Positions 25,171-32,878 are shown, counted from the first letter of the stretch. The stretch is 64,000 nucleotides of DNA from Dyella_A sp049445995 (GCF_049445995.1 NZ_JBMSDZ010000001.1:62001-126000), one strand, 5' to 3'. Program-made: numbers and translations. Notes: generated by a model not told the origin, from the sequence alone.

Positions 25171-27068
25171 AGCTCGATCTCCCACAGTGTCGGCGTGATC
25201 CGGTACACGCGGGCGCTGCGCCCATCGGGCAATCGTTCCTTGCGCGTCAGTCGCTCGGCACTCTCCGGCAGCAGCGCGCCATGCGTGGCCAGCACGCGTG
25301 CGACGGCCGAAGCATCAAAGCCTTTCGTGACCTCGCGGCGGAATGCTTCGACCTCCACGTAATACTCGGGGCCGGCGTCGGTCTGGCGTCGATAGCCGGC
25401 GCGGTTGGCGGTGCGCGGCCCATCGGCATAAGCGCCCCAGGCAGTGAATCGGGCCTCCCCGTGCGCCTCCAGGAACGCCCGCACCATTGCCACCATCGCC
25501 GCCGGTTCCGCATTGCCCTTGCCACCGCGCGCGGCGAGCCAGTCACGAAAGCAGGCGCGTGCGGCGTGCTCGGCTTCCTCCGCTGCCCAGCCGGTCAAAC
25601 CGTAGTGCGTGGCGAGCATTCCGGCAGCGGCGATCAAGGCGAAGCGTTGAGCCACGCGCCGCACCTGCCCATCGTCGGCGCCGCTGGCCAGCTCTCCGGT
25701 TAAGGCGTCGCGCATGGCAGCCAGTGCGGTGCGGTTGCCTTCAACGTCCGCCGTCAACGCCTCCAGGAAGGCCGGCAGCGCGTGCCCGTAGTGGGTCGCT
25801 GCCGCCGCCTTCAATTGTTCGGCGAACAGGCCAGGCGCTACGCCACCGGGGACCCGATCGAAAAGGCCAAGGCCGGCGCCCGCGTCCGCTGGCACGTCGA
25901 TAACCCGCACCTCTTGCCCAGCCCGCAAGGTGCCGCCGGCTTGCGTCACCAGATCGCCTAGGCTCACTTCGCCCGATGAAAGGAACAGCAGCCGCCAGCG
26001 TGCCGCTGCGCGTGCGCCACCGCTGCGGTTCGCACGGCCCTTGCCTTGCCCGTTGGCGAGCATGTAGGCCACGCCGGCCGCGTGGCGTGGGTCAAGCTCG
26101 CCGATTTCGTCCAGGATCAGTAGCAGATCAGAGTGCAGCGACGCGACGCCCTCCAATGCGTTATCCGTCTGCCGCCACGTCCGCACGAATCGCTCCGGCA
26201 GGCCGAACACCGAACCGCTTAGCTGCAATGCAGTGGACTTGCCCACGCTGGAGCTGCCGCGAAGATGAAAGCCGCCGCCTTCGTTGCCCAGCAGCCCCAT
26301 GCAAGGCCCGGCAAAGGCCGCAGCGATGGCGAGCACCAGCCGGCTATTGCCCGCGCAGGGCATGGCAACTTGTTCGCGCCATCCTTCCAGCGTTCCCGCT
26401 TGCGACAGGGCGATGCCGTCCAGTGACGCGGCCTGATAAATGACCGGCTCCGCTATGTCATTGAACGTGCGGGCCGGGAGCGCGAACGCCTCGCCATGCC
26501 ATCCGGTGCGCGTGACACAGCGCGCGGCCGTGTCGGGCTTGGCCCATTGGATGTATTCCAGCAGGCGCCGCCGCCGGGTTGCGTCGGTAGCGATCTCCAG
26601 CCCTTGCCGCAGCAGCTCGGCGCGCAGCTCCGCCCCATCGCCTGCCATCAAGGTCATAGGCATGGCCCAGCGATGCTCCAAGCCGTCGCGGTCGGCGAAC
26701 ACCAGCAAGCGTCCCCACTCATTGCCGCCGGGGTCGCGCGTGGTGGCGTCGACCACCATCGGCGAGCATATCCACTCGGGTTCCTTTTCGGTTTCCTGCC
26801 CAGATTCCCTATCCACCTCGGTGCCGATCCAGTAGACGCCAGGCATGCGACAGGCTTGATGTTTTACAAGCTCGAAGCGTGCGCGAGGGCGGGTTTTGTC
26901 CCCACTGTTGGCCGCTACCGGGGACAGGTTGGGGACGTCGCGGCCGTTGGTGTGCAACGTGTCCCCAGTGTCCCCGCTGTCCCCAGCGGAAAAGACAGGG
27001 GCCGGCTTGGAAACCTCTTGCGCGCTTGCCACCGCCAGGCGGATCAGCTCCGCCGGTCGCGCGTTCAT
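25167..27068 (-). CDS. DUF927 replicative helicase-type ATPase of the island
   Basis: The 633-aa product is of the DUF927 family, found with primases in satellite phages and integrative elements. Residues 1-60 are low-complexity (GDSGDTGDT) and encoded by repeat cluster B. The ATPase core has Walker A GSSSVGKST at 271-279 and Walker B LLLILDEIGEL at about 315-325, with a sensor-like WRLLFLSSGE. The C-terminal part resembles a winged-helix end. It overlaps both neighbours by ATGA (primase upstream, Cys-rich gene downstream), so the three are translated as a unit. It probably unwinds the element's origin. Confidence 0.88.
   Translation of the reverse strand: MNARPAELIRLAVASAQEVSKPAPVFSAGDSGDTGDTLHTNGRDVPNLSPVAANSGDKTRPRARFELVKHQACRMPGVYWIGTEVDRESGQETEKEPEWICSPMVVDATTRDPGGNEWGRLLVFADRDGLEHRWAMPMTLMAGDGAELRAELLRQGLEIATDATRRRRLLEYIQWAKPDTAARCVTRTGWHGEAFALPARTFNDIAEPVIYQAASLDGIALSQAGTLEGWREQVAMPCAGNSRLVLAIAAAFAGPCMGLLGNEGGGFHLRGSSSVGKSTALQLSGSVFGLPERFVRTWRQTDNALEGVASLHSDLLLILDEIGELDPRHAAGVAYMLANGQGKGRANRSGGARAAARWRLLFLSSGEVSLGDLVTQAGGTLRAGQEVRVIDVPADAGAGLGLFDRVPGGVAPGLFAEQLKAAAATHYGHALPAFLEALTADVEGNRTALAAMRDALTGELASGADDGQVRRVAQRFALIAAAGMLATHYGLTGWAAEEAEHAARACFRDWLAARGGKGNAEPAAMVAMVRAFLEAHGEARFTAWGAYADGPRTANRAGYRRQTDAGPEYYVEVEAFRREVTKGFDASAVARVLATHGALLPESAERLTRKERLPDGRSARVYRITPTLWEIEL
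26897..26986. repeat. iteron-like cluster B, TGTCCCC repeats
   Basis: Exact TGTCCCCAC at 26897-26905, then three tandem 9-mers TGTCCCCAG, TGTCCCCGC and TGTCCCCAG at 26960-26986, with two near copies GGGGACA/GGGGACG between (26918-26936). GCAACGTGTCCCCA at 26954-26967 is the exact reverse complement of TGGGGACACGTTGC in cluster A. The cluster lies within the first 60 codons of the helicase gene. Confidence 0.85.
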
Positions 27069-28063
27069 GCCTCACCCCCGCGCATGACATCGTTGAAGTC
27101 ATTGAACGGTGCCGGCGGTATCGCCACGGTGCCGCCGATTGCCTCGGCTGCCGCGCGCGCCGCCGTGAGTCCGGGATTGCCGGCGGTTTGCGTATCGTTG
27201 TCGGCGCACACGGTGATGGCCGCGTGCGGATACTTCGCGCGCAGCACCTTGGCCACGGGCAACAGATTCCCGCAGTCGAACGCCACCGCCACCGGGTGCC
27301 CGGTCGCCTCGTGGATACTGGCCGCCGTGGCGTAGCCTTCCGCGACGCACAGCACGCCCGCCACGGGGCCGCCGATGGCGTGATACAGGCCGCGCTTGCG
27401 CCCGCCGTACAGGAACCGCTTGGCGCCGTCCGGTGCGATCGTCTGCACGTTCCACAAGGCGCCGTCCCCATCGCGCAGCGGGATCAGCAGCCGGTCGTCA
27501 CGCTGGCGGATGCCGTGGGCTGGCGTGCCCTTGGCCAGCAGGTAGGGATGCGCGCACGGTGGCGCCGCTTGCGCCCACAGCGCCATCGCGCGGCCTTGGG
27601 CTTCGTGCGCCAGGGCCAGCCGCTGCGCCTCGCGTGCGCGCTTGGCCTCCGTGATGGCCGCCTCGATGCGCGCCCGCTCCGCCGGGGTCAGGCGGTCGCG
27701 GCTGCCGCTGCACCAGGTCTCATGCTGCCCGGTGCGCCAGTGGCCAAACGCGCCGCTGGCCAGGCCGTCCAGGTGCAGCACTGCCCAGCCGTTGCGCGCG
27801 CCGCGCTTGTCGCCCTCGACGTGGAACCGGCACAGCGCGCCATCGGCTTCGATGCGATCGGGTTCGGTCGGGATGATGCCGGCGTGGCGGATGGCGCCCA
27901 GAAAATCGGCGCGTGCGCTGTGGCCGCTGGCGCTTGCGGTTATTCCCGCCCGCACGGCGCTGCCGTACAATGCCGACAGGGTAGCCAAATAAGCCGGGTT
28001 GCCTTTGCGTTCGATCCCCGACCCACGCCCGCCAGCGTGGTTTTTTTCGTTGAGCCGGTTCAT
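27065..28063 (-). CDS. Toprim-domain primase of the island
   Basis: The 332-aa product is similar to the primase part of P4 alpha-type proteins. The N-terminal half carries a conserved block GWAVLHLDGLASGAFGHWRTG and a charged helix LTPAERARIEAAITEAKRA. The second half has PYLLAKGTPAHGIRQRDDRLLIPL and a Toprim core: catalytic Glu in VLCVAEGYATAASIHEAT and the acidic ICVADND-type motif in ITVCADNDTQTAG. There is no N-terminal CHC2 zinc finger. The start at 28063 overlaps the AlpA stop and the end overlaps the helicase start, both by ATGA. Confidence 0.88.
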   Translation of the reverse strand: MNRLNEKNHAGGRGSGIERKGNPAYLATLSALYGSAVRAGITASASGHSARADFLGAIRHAGIIPTEPDRIEADGALCRFHVEGDKRGARNGWAVLHLDGLASGAFGHWRTGQHETWCSGSRDRLTPAERARIEAAITEAKRAREAQRLALAHEAQGRAMALWAQAAPPCAHPYLLAKGTPAHGIRQRDDRLLIPLRDGDGALWNVQTIAPDGAKRFLYGGRKRGLYHAIGGPVAGVLCVAEGYATAASIHEATGHPVAVAFDCGNLLPVAKVLRAKYPHAAITVCADNDTQTAGNPGLTAARAAAEAIGGTVAIPPAPFNDFNDVMRGGEA

Positions 28064-28296
28064 GCCGCGTTCGCCGGGTCGGCATCGCCGGCCATGACCT
28101 TCTGAAAATCGGCCAGGTCGGCGCGGTGATAGCGGACCATGCGGGCGCCGATCTTGCGATAGCGCGGGCCTTTGCGCAGGGCGCGCCAGTTGCGCAGGGT
28201 GCGGACGGCCGTGGAAAGAATCGCGGCGGCTTCGTTTTCGTCGATCAGGTCGCCGGGTTCCAGCTTGGCGATGGGTTGGGGGACATTGGTTTGCAT
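28060..28296 (-). CDS. AlpA/excisionase-like HTH regulator
   Basis: The 78-aa protein has a MerR/AlpA-type winged helix: LIDENEAAAILSTAVRTLRNWRALRKGPRYRKIGARMVRYHRADLADF. Proteins of this kind act as excisionases or activators in P4-type elements. It heads the four-gene coupled replication operon; its stop overlaps the primase start. Two related palindromes upstream (28353-28368 and 28429-28442) are candidate binding sites. Confidence 0.88.
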   Translation of the reverse strand: MQTNVPQPIAKLEPGDLIDENEAAAILSTAVRTLRNWRALRKGPRYRKIGARMVRYHRADLADFQKVMAGDADPANAA

Positions 28297-28352
28297 CGTG
28301 GAATCTCCAGGTACGCACCCGGTTATCGGGTGACCATGGCTGATTCCACGCG

Positions 28353-28368
28353 AGCTAGAGCTCTAGCT
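28353..28368. promoter_or_regulatory. 16-bp perfect palindrome, candidate operator
   Basis: AGCTAGAGCTCTAGCT is perfectly palindromic and lies 57 bp upstream of the AlpA-like start codon. Its AGCTAG half-site is repeated in the palindrome at 28429-28442. The local sequence is clearly more A/T-rich than the rest of the window, as expected of a promoter region. Confidence 0.55.
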
Positions 28369-28426
28369 TGCAACTGTCTCGATAGAATGGCTTGGAAGCC
28401 TCATCACACAAGGGATTACATAGTTT

Positions 28427-29140
28427 TTAGCTAGGGCTAGCTCTTTTGCTTGCGCGAATTTGCTTGATGCGCGACTCGCTCACGCCTTCCTCGCTCGCTA
28501 CGGTTTTCAGCCAATCACGAACGCCTTTAGCCCTCAACTCTTGGCAGCGCGCCTCGATTCGTTCGGCTCGCATTAGTGCAGCGGCACGGCCGGGTTCCAT
28601 GTGCACTTCGATCATTGCCGAAGCCGCGAACAGCTCAACATCCCCACGGCTCAGCAGCAGATCTCGTTGTCCAGCCAACACGCGGATGCCCGTGCATGGC
28701 ATGTGCGTCAACGGATCACGCGCCGTGATGCTGCCATTACGTATCGCGTCCACCAGACCCGTCATGAATTGCTCCTCGGCCGCGGCACGAAGCATGCCGT
28801 GCGTTAGTGCATCGTCGTCGATGCAACAACCTAGAGCCCAATCCGGCCTTTCCTCGCTGCTATCGAATGCTCGCGTGTAGTTCTCCCACTCCGATTCAGT
28901 CATGGGGAACGATGGCGGCGTTAGCTTCGCACGCTCCCATATTGCCGCCAGCACGATGTTGTCGCCGTCGGAGAGCATAGAGCCGCGCGCGTTTGGCGCA
29001 TTGAATCGCAAGGGGTACGACACGCGGCGGCCTTGTACCTCCGGCCACCTCGCCAGTGCCAACAGCGCGGCGGTTTCGTCCAGGGTGAACATCTGCTTGT
29101 CTGCCGCAACGTGGACAATGTTGGCTTGCGTAGCGTTCAT
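28427..29140 (-). CDS. unknown protein with C-terminal HTH, island (237 aa)
   Basis: The 237-aa product starts at 29140 (AAGAGG upstream). It opens with an HTH-like segment FTLDETAALLALARWPEVQGRRVSYP, has an acidic middle with two adjacent cysteines (LGCCIDDDALTHG), a strand-helix FAASAMIEVHMEPGRAAALMRAERIEARCQELRAKG, and ends with a helix-turn-helix-like LKTVASEEGVSESRIKQIRASK. It may be the element's repressor or a replication accessory, but no family is recognised. It lies between the integrase (94-bp gap) and the AlpA operon (130-bp gap), on the same strand. Confidence 0.75.
   Translation of the reverse strand: MNATQANIVHVAADKQMFTLDETAALLALARWPEVQGRRVSYPLRFNAPNARGSMLSDGDNIVLAAIWERAKLTPPSFPMTESEWENYTRAFDSSEERPDWALGCCIDDDALTHGMLRAAAEEQFMTGLVDAIRNGSITARDPLTHMPCTGIRVLAGQRDLLLSRGDVELFAASAMIEVHMEPGRAAALMRAERIEARCQELRAKGVRDWLKTVASEEGVSESRIKQIRASKRASPS
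28429..28442. promoter_or_regulatory. AGCTAG-GG-CTAGCT palindrome, candidate second operator
   Basis: Two 6-bp arms flank GG and share the AGCTAG half-site with the palindrome 60 bp away at 28353-28368. It overlaps the stop codon of the unknown HTH protein. A regulator binding both could control the replication operon. Confidence 0.5.
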
Positions 29141-29234
29141 CGCGCCTACCTCTTGCGCCCTCCAATAGGTGCCGCGCCAGCCGGGGAAGGTGCCCGGTGT
29201 TCGCCCCGTCGGGCTAGGCGCGGCGTGAAAAGGA

Positions 29235-30461
29235 TCAGGCGGTTTTGCGGTGCATCGGTATGACGTTGCCGCCAGCGCGCAGCCCGTCGACATAGTCGGC
29301 CCACGCCTGCATCATCCGCTTGCGTTCGTCCAGGTACTGCGCCGCGTGCGTATAGGCCTCGCGGACCTTGTTCGATTCGGCATGCGCGAGCTGGCGCTCG
29401 ATGGCGTCTGCGTTCCAGCCCATTTCATTCAACCGGCTGGCCGCCATGCTGCGGAAGCCGTGGCCGGTCATTTCGTCGGTGCCGTAGCCCAGCCGGCGCA
29501 GGGCGGCGTTCACGGTGTTCTCGCTCATCGGGCGGCTGGCGCTGCGCAGGCCAGGAAAGACGTAGCGCCCTGCGCCAGTCAGCGGGTACAGGTCGCGCAG
29601 GATCGTCACGGCTTGCGATGACAGCGGCACGATGTGCGCTGCCTTCATCTTCATGCGCTCGGCGGGGATGCGCCAGACGGCACCGTCCATGTCGATCTCG
29701 CTCCACTCGGCCCTGCGCAGTTCGCCGGGGCGCACGAACACCAGCGGCGCCAGCTTCAAGGCGGCGAGCGTGACGGGCTGGCCAGTGAAGCCGTCGATGG
29801 CGCGCAGCAGTTCGCCCATCTTGGCCGGGTCGGTGATGCTGGCGTGATGTTTGTTCTTGGGCGGCTTCAAGGCGCCGCGCAGGCTGGCGGTCGGGTCGGC
29901 CTCGGCCTTGCCTTCCAGCATCGCCCAGCGGAACACCTGCCCCGCCTTGATCTTGGCGCGCTTGGCGGTTTCCAGCTTGCCGGTGGCCTCGACCTTGCGC
30001 AGCGCGTCCAGCAGCAGGCGCGGCGTGACCTCGGCAATGGCCGTACTGCCGATTTCGGGGAACAGGAAGGTCTCCAGAATCCAGCGCGACTTGTTCGCTG
30101 TGACCTCGGCCACGTCCTGCCGCGCCATCCACGCCCGCGCAACAGCCTCGAAGGTATCGCCTGCCGCCTCCACGGCAGCCACCTTGGTGGCCTTGGCTTC
30201 CTGCCGGCTGGCACCGGGGTCGATGCCATCCGCTACCAGCTTGCGGGCCGCCTCGCGCTTGTCTCGCGCTTGGCGCAGGGTAACGTCCGGGAAGGTGCCC
30301 AGGCTCAAGGTGTTGCGTTTGCGGGTGCTTGGGCGCCGGTAATCAAAGCGCCACCAGCGCGCACCGTCCGGCCTCACCAGCAGGTACATGCCGCGTTCGT
30401 CGGCCAGCTTGTACGGCTTCGCCTGCGGCTTGGCATTGGCGACGGCGGAAGGGGTCAGCAT
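29235..30461 (-). CDS. P4-type tyrosine integrase
   Basis: The 408-aa protein is a tyrosine recombinase with an N-terminal DUF4102 arm-binding domain (PYKLADERGMYLLVRPDGARWWRFDYR, LSLGTFPDVTLRQARDKREAARKLVADGIDP), a SAM-like core-binding domain, and a catalytic domain with Arg I in RPGELRRAEW, HGFRSMAASRLNEMGW (His-x-x-Arg), HAESNKVREAYTHA and the nucleophile Tyr in this last segment. P4-type integrases insert into tRNA 3' ends; here the gene lies beside the right att copy in tRNA-Leu. It reads away from the tRNA. Confidence 0.95.
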   Translation of the reverse strand: MLTPSAVANAKPQAKPYKLADERGMYLLVRPDGARWWRFDYRRPSTRKRNTLSLGTFPDVTLRQARDKREAARKLVADGIDPGASRQEAKATKVAAVEAAGDTFEAVARAWMARQDVAEVTANKSRWILETFLFPEIGSTAIAEVTPRLLLDALRKVEATGKLETAKRAKIKAGQVFRWAMLEGKAEADPTASLRGALKPPKNKHHASITDPAKMGELLRAIDGFTGQPVTLAALKLAPLVFVRPGELRRAEWSEIDMDGAVWRIPAERMKMKAAHIVPLSSQAVTILRDLYPLTGAGRYVFPGLRSASRPMSENTVNAALRRLGYGTDEMTGHGFRSMAASRLNEMGWNADAIERQLAHAESNKVREAYTHAAQYLDERKRMMQAWADYVDGLRAGGNVIPMHRKTA

Positions 30462-30481
30462 GACGGTATCCTCGCGGCGAG

Positions 30482-30544
30482 TTACCGGACGGGCGCCGGG
30501 TTACCGTCAACACTACCGTCAAAATTGCGGTAACTCAACGGTAA
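30482..30544. promoter_or_regulatory. array of TTACCG/CGGTAA motifs, right integrase arm sites and promoter region
   Basis: Direct TACCG at 30483, 30502 and 30514 and inverted CGGTA at 30528 and 30539 lie between the integrase start and tRNA-Leu. TACCGTCAA occurs twice 12 bp apart, matching the spacing of the pair at the island's left end (22993/23005). The array probably binds integrase or AlpA and overlaps the integrase promoter. Confidence 0.5.
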
Positions 30545-30587
30545 GCCGGGGAGCCAGCGGGACGCTATCCAGGCAGTAGGCAAAGAA

Positions 30588-30610
30588 AAAGCCCTGAAAA
30601 ACAGGGCTTT
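30588..30610. terminator. terminator after tRNA-Leu, carried by the island
   Basis: AAAGCCCTG and CAGGGCTTT form a 9-bp stem with a 5-base loop, and a T-rich run follows on the minus strand. It ends the secG/tRNA-Leu transcript. It lies inside the island, whereas the probable original terminator is now at 22859-22890. Confidence 0.85.
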
Positions 30611-30638
30611 AGGTATGTTGCGTGACGTTGTGTGATGC

Positions 30639-30659
30639 TCAATTGGTGCCCAAGGGGGG
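30639..30659 (+). repeat. right attachment-site repeat (within tRNA-Leu 3' end)
   Basis: This copy covers the CCA end, acceptor strand and part of the T stem of tRNA-Leu plus five bases beyond it. It equals the left copy at 22924-22943 except for one extra C. The tRNA gene is left intact. Confidence 0.85.
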
Positions 30660-30728
30660 ACTCGAACCCCCACGACTCTCGTCGCTACCACCTCAAGGTA
30701 GTGCGTCTACCAATTCCGCCACCTGGGC
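30644..30728 (-). tRNA. tRNA-Leu(GAG)
   Basis: The 85-nt class II tRNA has acceptor GCCCAGG/CTTGGGC, D-arm TGGCGGAATTGGTAGACGCA, anticodon loop CTTGAGGT (anticodon GAG), a variable arm, T-loop GGTTCGAGTCC and encoded CCA. It follows secG on the same strand and is the integration site of the island. Confidence 0.97.
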
Positions 30729-30742
30729 AGGTGTGTCTCGAC

Positions 30743-31177
30743 TTACTTCGCCGACGAGGCCGGAGCCGGCACGTCGGTGTTCTTCGTGGCGGGCGCGGCG
30801 GGAACATCGGAACCCGGAGCCACCTTCGCCGCCTGCGGAACATCGCTGTTCACCGGCGCGGCGGGCTGCGCATTCTGGGAGGCCGGGGCTTTCTTGGCAA
30901 GCCCTGCCATCACGCCCAGATCGTCGGTCGACTGCTGCGGCGCGCCGCTGTGGCTGAGGTACATGCCCATGCCGAGGCTGAGCAGGAAAAACAGGCCGGC
31001 CAGCACGGCCGTGGCGCGGCTCATGAAGTTGGACGAGCCGCGGGCACCGAACACGGTGGCCGAGGCACCGCCGCCGAAACCCGAACCGGCATCGGCACCG
31101 GCGCCGCGCTGCATGAGGATCAACACGATCATCGACGCGGCGACCAGGATGTAGAACACGCTGAAAATGACGAACAT
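30743..31177 (-). CDS. secG: SecG, protein translocase subunit
   Basis: SecG is the small inner-membrane partner of SecYE. The 144-aa product begins MFVIFSVFYILVAASMIVLILMQRGAGADAG with the conserved first helix and GFGGGASATVFGARGSSNF loop, followed by the second helix VLAGLFFLLSLGMGMYL. The last 60 residues are Ala/Pro-rich, a long tail usual in Xanthomonadales. It lies between tpiA and tRNA-Leu on one strand, the conserved tpiA-secG-tRNA-Leu order. Confidence 0.95.
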   Translation of the reverse strand: MFVIFSVFYILVAASMIVLILMQRGAGADAGSGFGGGASATVFGARGSSNFMSRATAVLAGLFFLLSLGMGMYLSHSGAPQQSTDDLGVMAGLAKKAPASQNAQPAAPVNSDVPQAAKVAPGSDVPAAPATKNTDVPAPASSAK

Positions 31178-31199
31178 GTCGGTATGGATTCCGTTGCGC

Positions 31200-31949
31200 T
31201 CAACGAGCGGCCGAGCAGATGCCGAGAAAATCGGCGGCCAGCAGGCAGGCACCACCCACCAGACCACCATCGACATCCGGCTGCGCGAACAATTCCGCGG
31301 CATTCGATGCCTTGACGCTGCCGCCGTACAGCAGCCGCGTCAGACCGCCAATCATAGCATCCTCGTTCACGAGTTGGCTACGCAGAAAGGCGTGCACCTG
31401 CTGGGCCTGCCCGGGGCTGGCGGTGCGTCCGGAGCCGATCGCCCAGACCGGCTCGTAGGCGATCACGGCGGTGTCGAACGGGGCGATGCCGACATGATCC
31501 AGCACGGTGCGCAGCTGCCGCTGCACCACCGCTTCGGTCTGCCCGGCATCGCGCTCGGCCAGCGTCTCGCCCACGCACAGGATCGGGGTCAGGCCGCCGG
31601 CCAGCGCCGCGGCGAACTTGCGCGCCACCAGCGCGTCGCTCTCGGCGTGATACTGGCGGCGCTCGGAATGGCCGACCAGCACCCACTCCGCGCCGACGTC
31701 CTTGAGCATGGCGCCGGACACCTCGCCGGTATAGGCGCCCTGGCCCTCGTGCTCGCTCAGGTCCTGCGCACCCAGCGCCAGACCGGCTGCCTGGCAGGCT
31801 TGCGCCACCAGCCCGACATAGGGAAACGGCGGAATCAGCAGCACGTCGATGTCCGGCGAGGACGCGGCGGCGAGCTCCGCCACCAGCCCCTGCGCCATCG
31901 AGCGGCTGCCGTGCATCTTCCAGTTGCCTGCCACGAGCTTCTTGCGCAT
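31200..31949 (-). CDS. tpiA: triosephosphate isomerase
   Basis: TpiA interconverts dihydroxyacetone phosphate and glyceraldehyde 3-phosphate. The 249-aa product has AGNWKMHG (Asn/Lys of the active site), LVGHSERRQYHAE (electrophilic His), VIAYEPVWAIGSGRTAS (catalytic Glu and loop 6) and LYGGSVKASNAAELF (phosphate binding). The ATG at 31949 is five codons inside the open frame and gives the standard start. secG follows after 22 bp. Confidence 0.97.
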   Translation of the reverse strand: MRKKLVAGNWKMHGSRSMAQGLVAELAAASSPDIDVLLIPPFPYVGLVAQACQAAGLALGAQDLSEHEGQGAYTGEVSGAMLKDVGAEWVLVGHSERRQYHAESDALVARKFAAALAGGLTPILCVGETLAERDAGQTEAVVQRQLRTVLDHVGIAPFDTAVIAYEPVWAIGSGRTASPGQAQQVHAFLRSQLVNEDAMIGGLTRLLYGGSVKASNAAELFAQPDVDGGLVGGACLLAADFLGICSAAR

Positions 31950-32068
31950 GAGGATGCCCCGCAAAAAAACGCGAGCTTAGCGATGCGGCCCCGATTCGGA
32001 CAATCCGGCCGTGGCGTGGGGTACGGCGCAGCGGTCAAGATAGACGTCTTTGCGAGCGAGGATCCGCG

Positions 32069-32878
32069 ATGACTGCCACCCGCCCCCTGAGCCTGGTCAC
32101 CGGCGCGTCCGCCGGCATCGGCATGGCATTCGCCCGCGCACTGGCCGCCCGCGGCCACGACCTGGTGCTGGTGGCGCGGCGGGAGGATCGGCTGCGGGCG
32201 CTGGCGGACGAACTGCGGCGCACGCACGGCAGCAGTTGCGAGGTGATCGCGGCCGACCTGGCCGATCCCGCGGCGCCCGAATCGCTGTGCCGCGAACTTT
32301 CATCGCGCGGCCTGCAGGTGGACTGGCTGATCAACAACGCCGGCTACGGCCTGCCCGGCACGCTGGTCGCCAATCCGTGGCAGGCGCATGCCGATTTCAT
32401 CCAGGTGATGATGACGGCGCCGACCGAACTGGCCTGGCGCTTGCTGCCCGGCATGCGCAGGCGCGGTCACGGCCGTATCGTCAATGTGGCCTCGCTGGCC
32501 GGCTTCGTGCCGGGCACCGCCGGGCACACGCTGTACGCGGCCTCCAAGGCCTATCTGATTAAGCTGTCGCAGTCGCTGGCGCTGGAGAACCGCGATGCCG
32601 GCGTGCACGTGAGCGCGCTGTGCCCCGGCTTCACCCGGTCGGAGTTCCACGACGTCACCGGCACGCGGCAGAAGATGAATGCGATGCCGGGCTTCATGTG
32701 GCTGACCGCCGAGGAGGTGGCGCGCGAGGGCATCGAGGCGGTGGAGCGCGGCGCGGTGGTCCACGTGCCGGGGCGGGTCAACCGCGCCATCAAGGCGATC
32801 GCCGAGTCGCTGCCGGACCGGCTCGCGCTGTGGCTGTCGCATCGCCAGTCCGGGCGCTATCGCAACCACCACGATTGA
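32069..32878 (+). CDS. short-chain dehydrogenase/reductase, DltE/YqjQ-like
   Basis: The 269-aa classical SDR has the NADP-binding TGASAGIGMAFARALA, DLAD acidic turn, NNAGYGLPG, and catalytic Ser-Tyr-Lys in VASLAGF...LYAASKAYLIKL. A PGFTRSEFHD loop follows the active site. GAGG lies 7 bases before the ATG. The substrate is unknown; members with this pattern are generic oxidoreductases. The next gene follows after 57 bp on the same strand. Confidence 0.88.
   Translation: MTATRPLSLVTGASAGIGMAFARALAARGHDLVLVARREDRLRALADELRRTHGSSCEVIAADLADPAAPESLCRELSSRGLQVDWLINNAGYGLPGTLVANPWQAHADFIQVMMTAPTELAWRLLPGMRRRGHGRIVNVASLAGFVPGTAGHTLYAASKAYLIKLSQSLALENRDAGVHVSALCPGFTRSEFHDVTGTRQKMNAMPGFMWLTAEEVAREGIEAVERGAVVHVPGRVNRAIKAIAESLPDRLALWLSHRQSGRYRNHHD

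Larger units (their letters stand above)
22924..30659. mobile_element. 7.7-kb integrative element in tRNA-Leu(GAG), satellite-like
   Basis: Bounds are the two copies of the tRNA-Leu 3' end (22924-22943 and 30639-30659). Contents, all leftward: P4-type integrase next to the tRNA, an unknown HTH-ended protein, AlpA-like regulator, Toprim primase, DUF927 helicase, Cys-rich protein, zinc-ribbon protein, small membrane protein. The primase-helicase pair plus iteron-like repeats imply autonomous replication, as in P4-type satellites. No capsid, terminase, relaxase or type IV secretion genes are seen, so transfer would depend on a helper. A second terminator (30588-30610) came in with the element. 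Confidence 0.88.
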
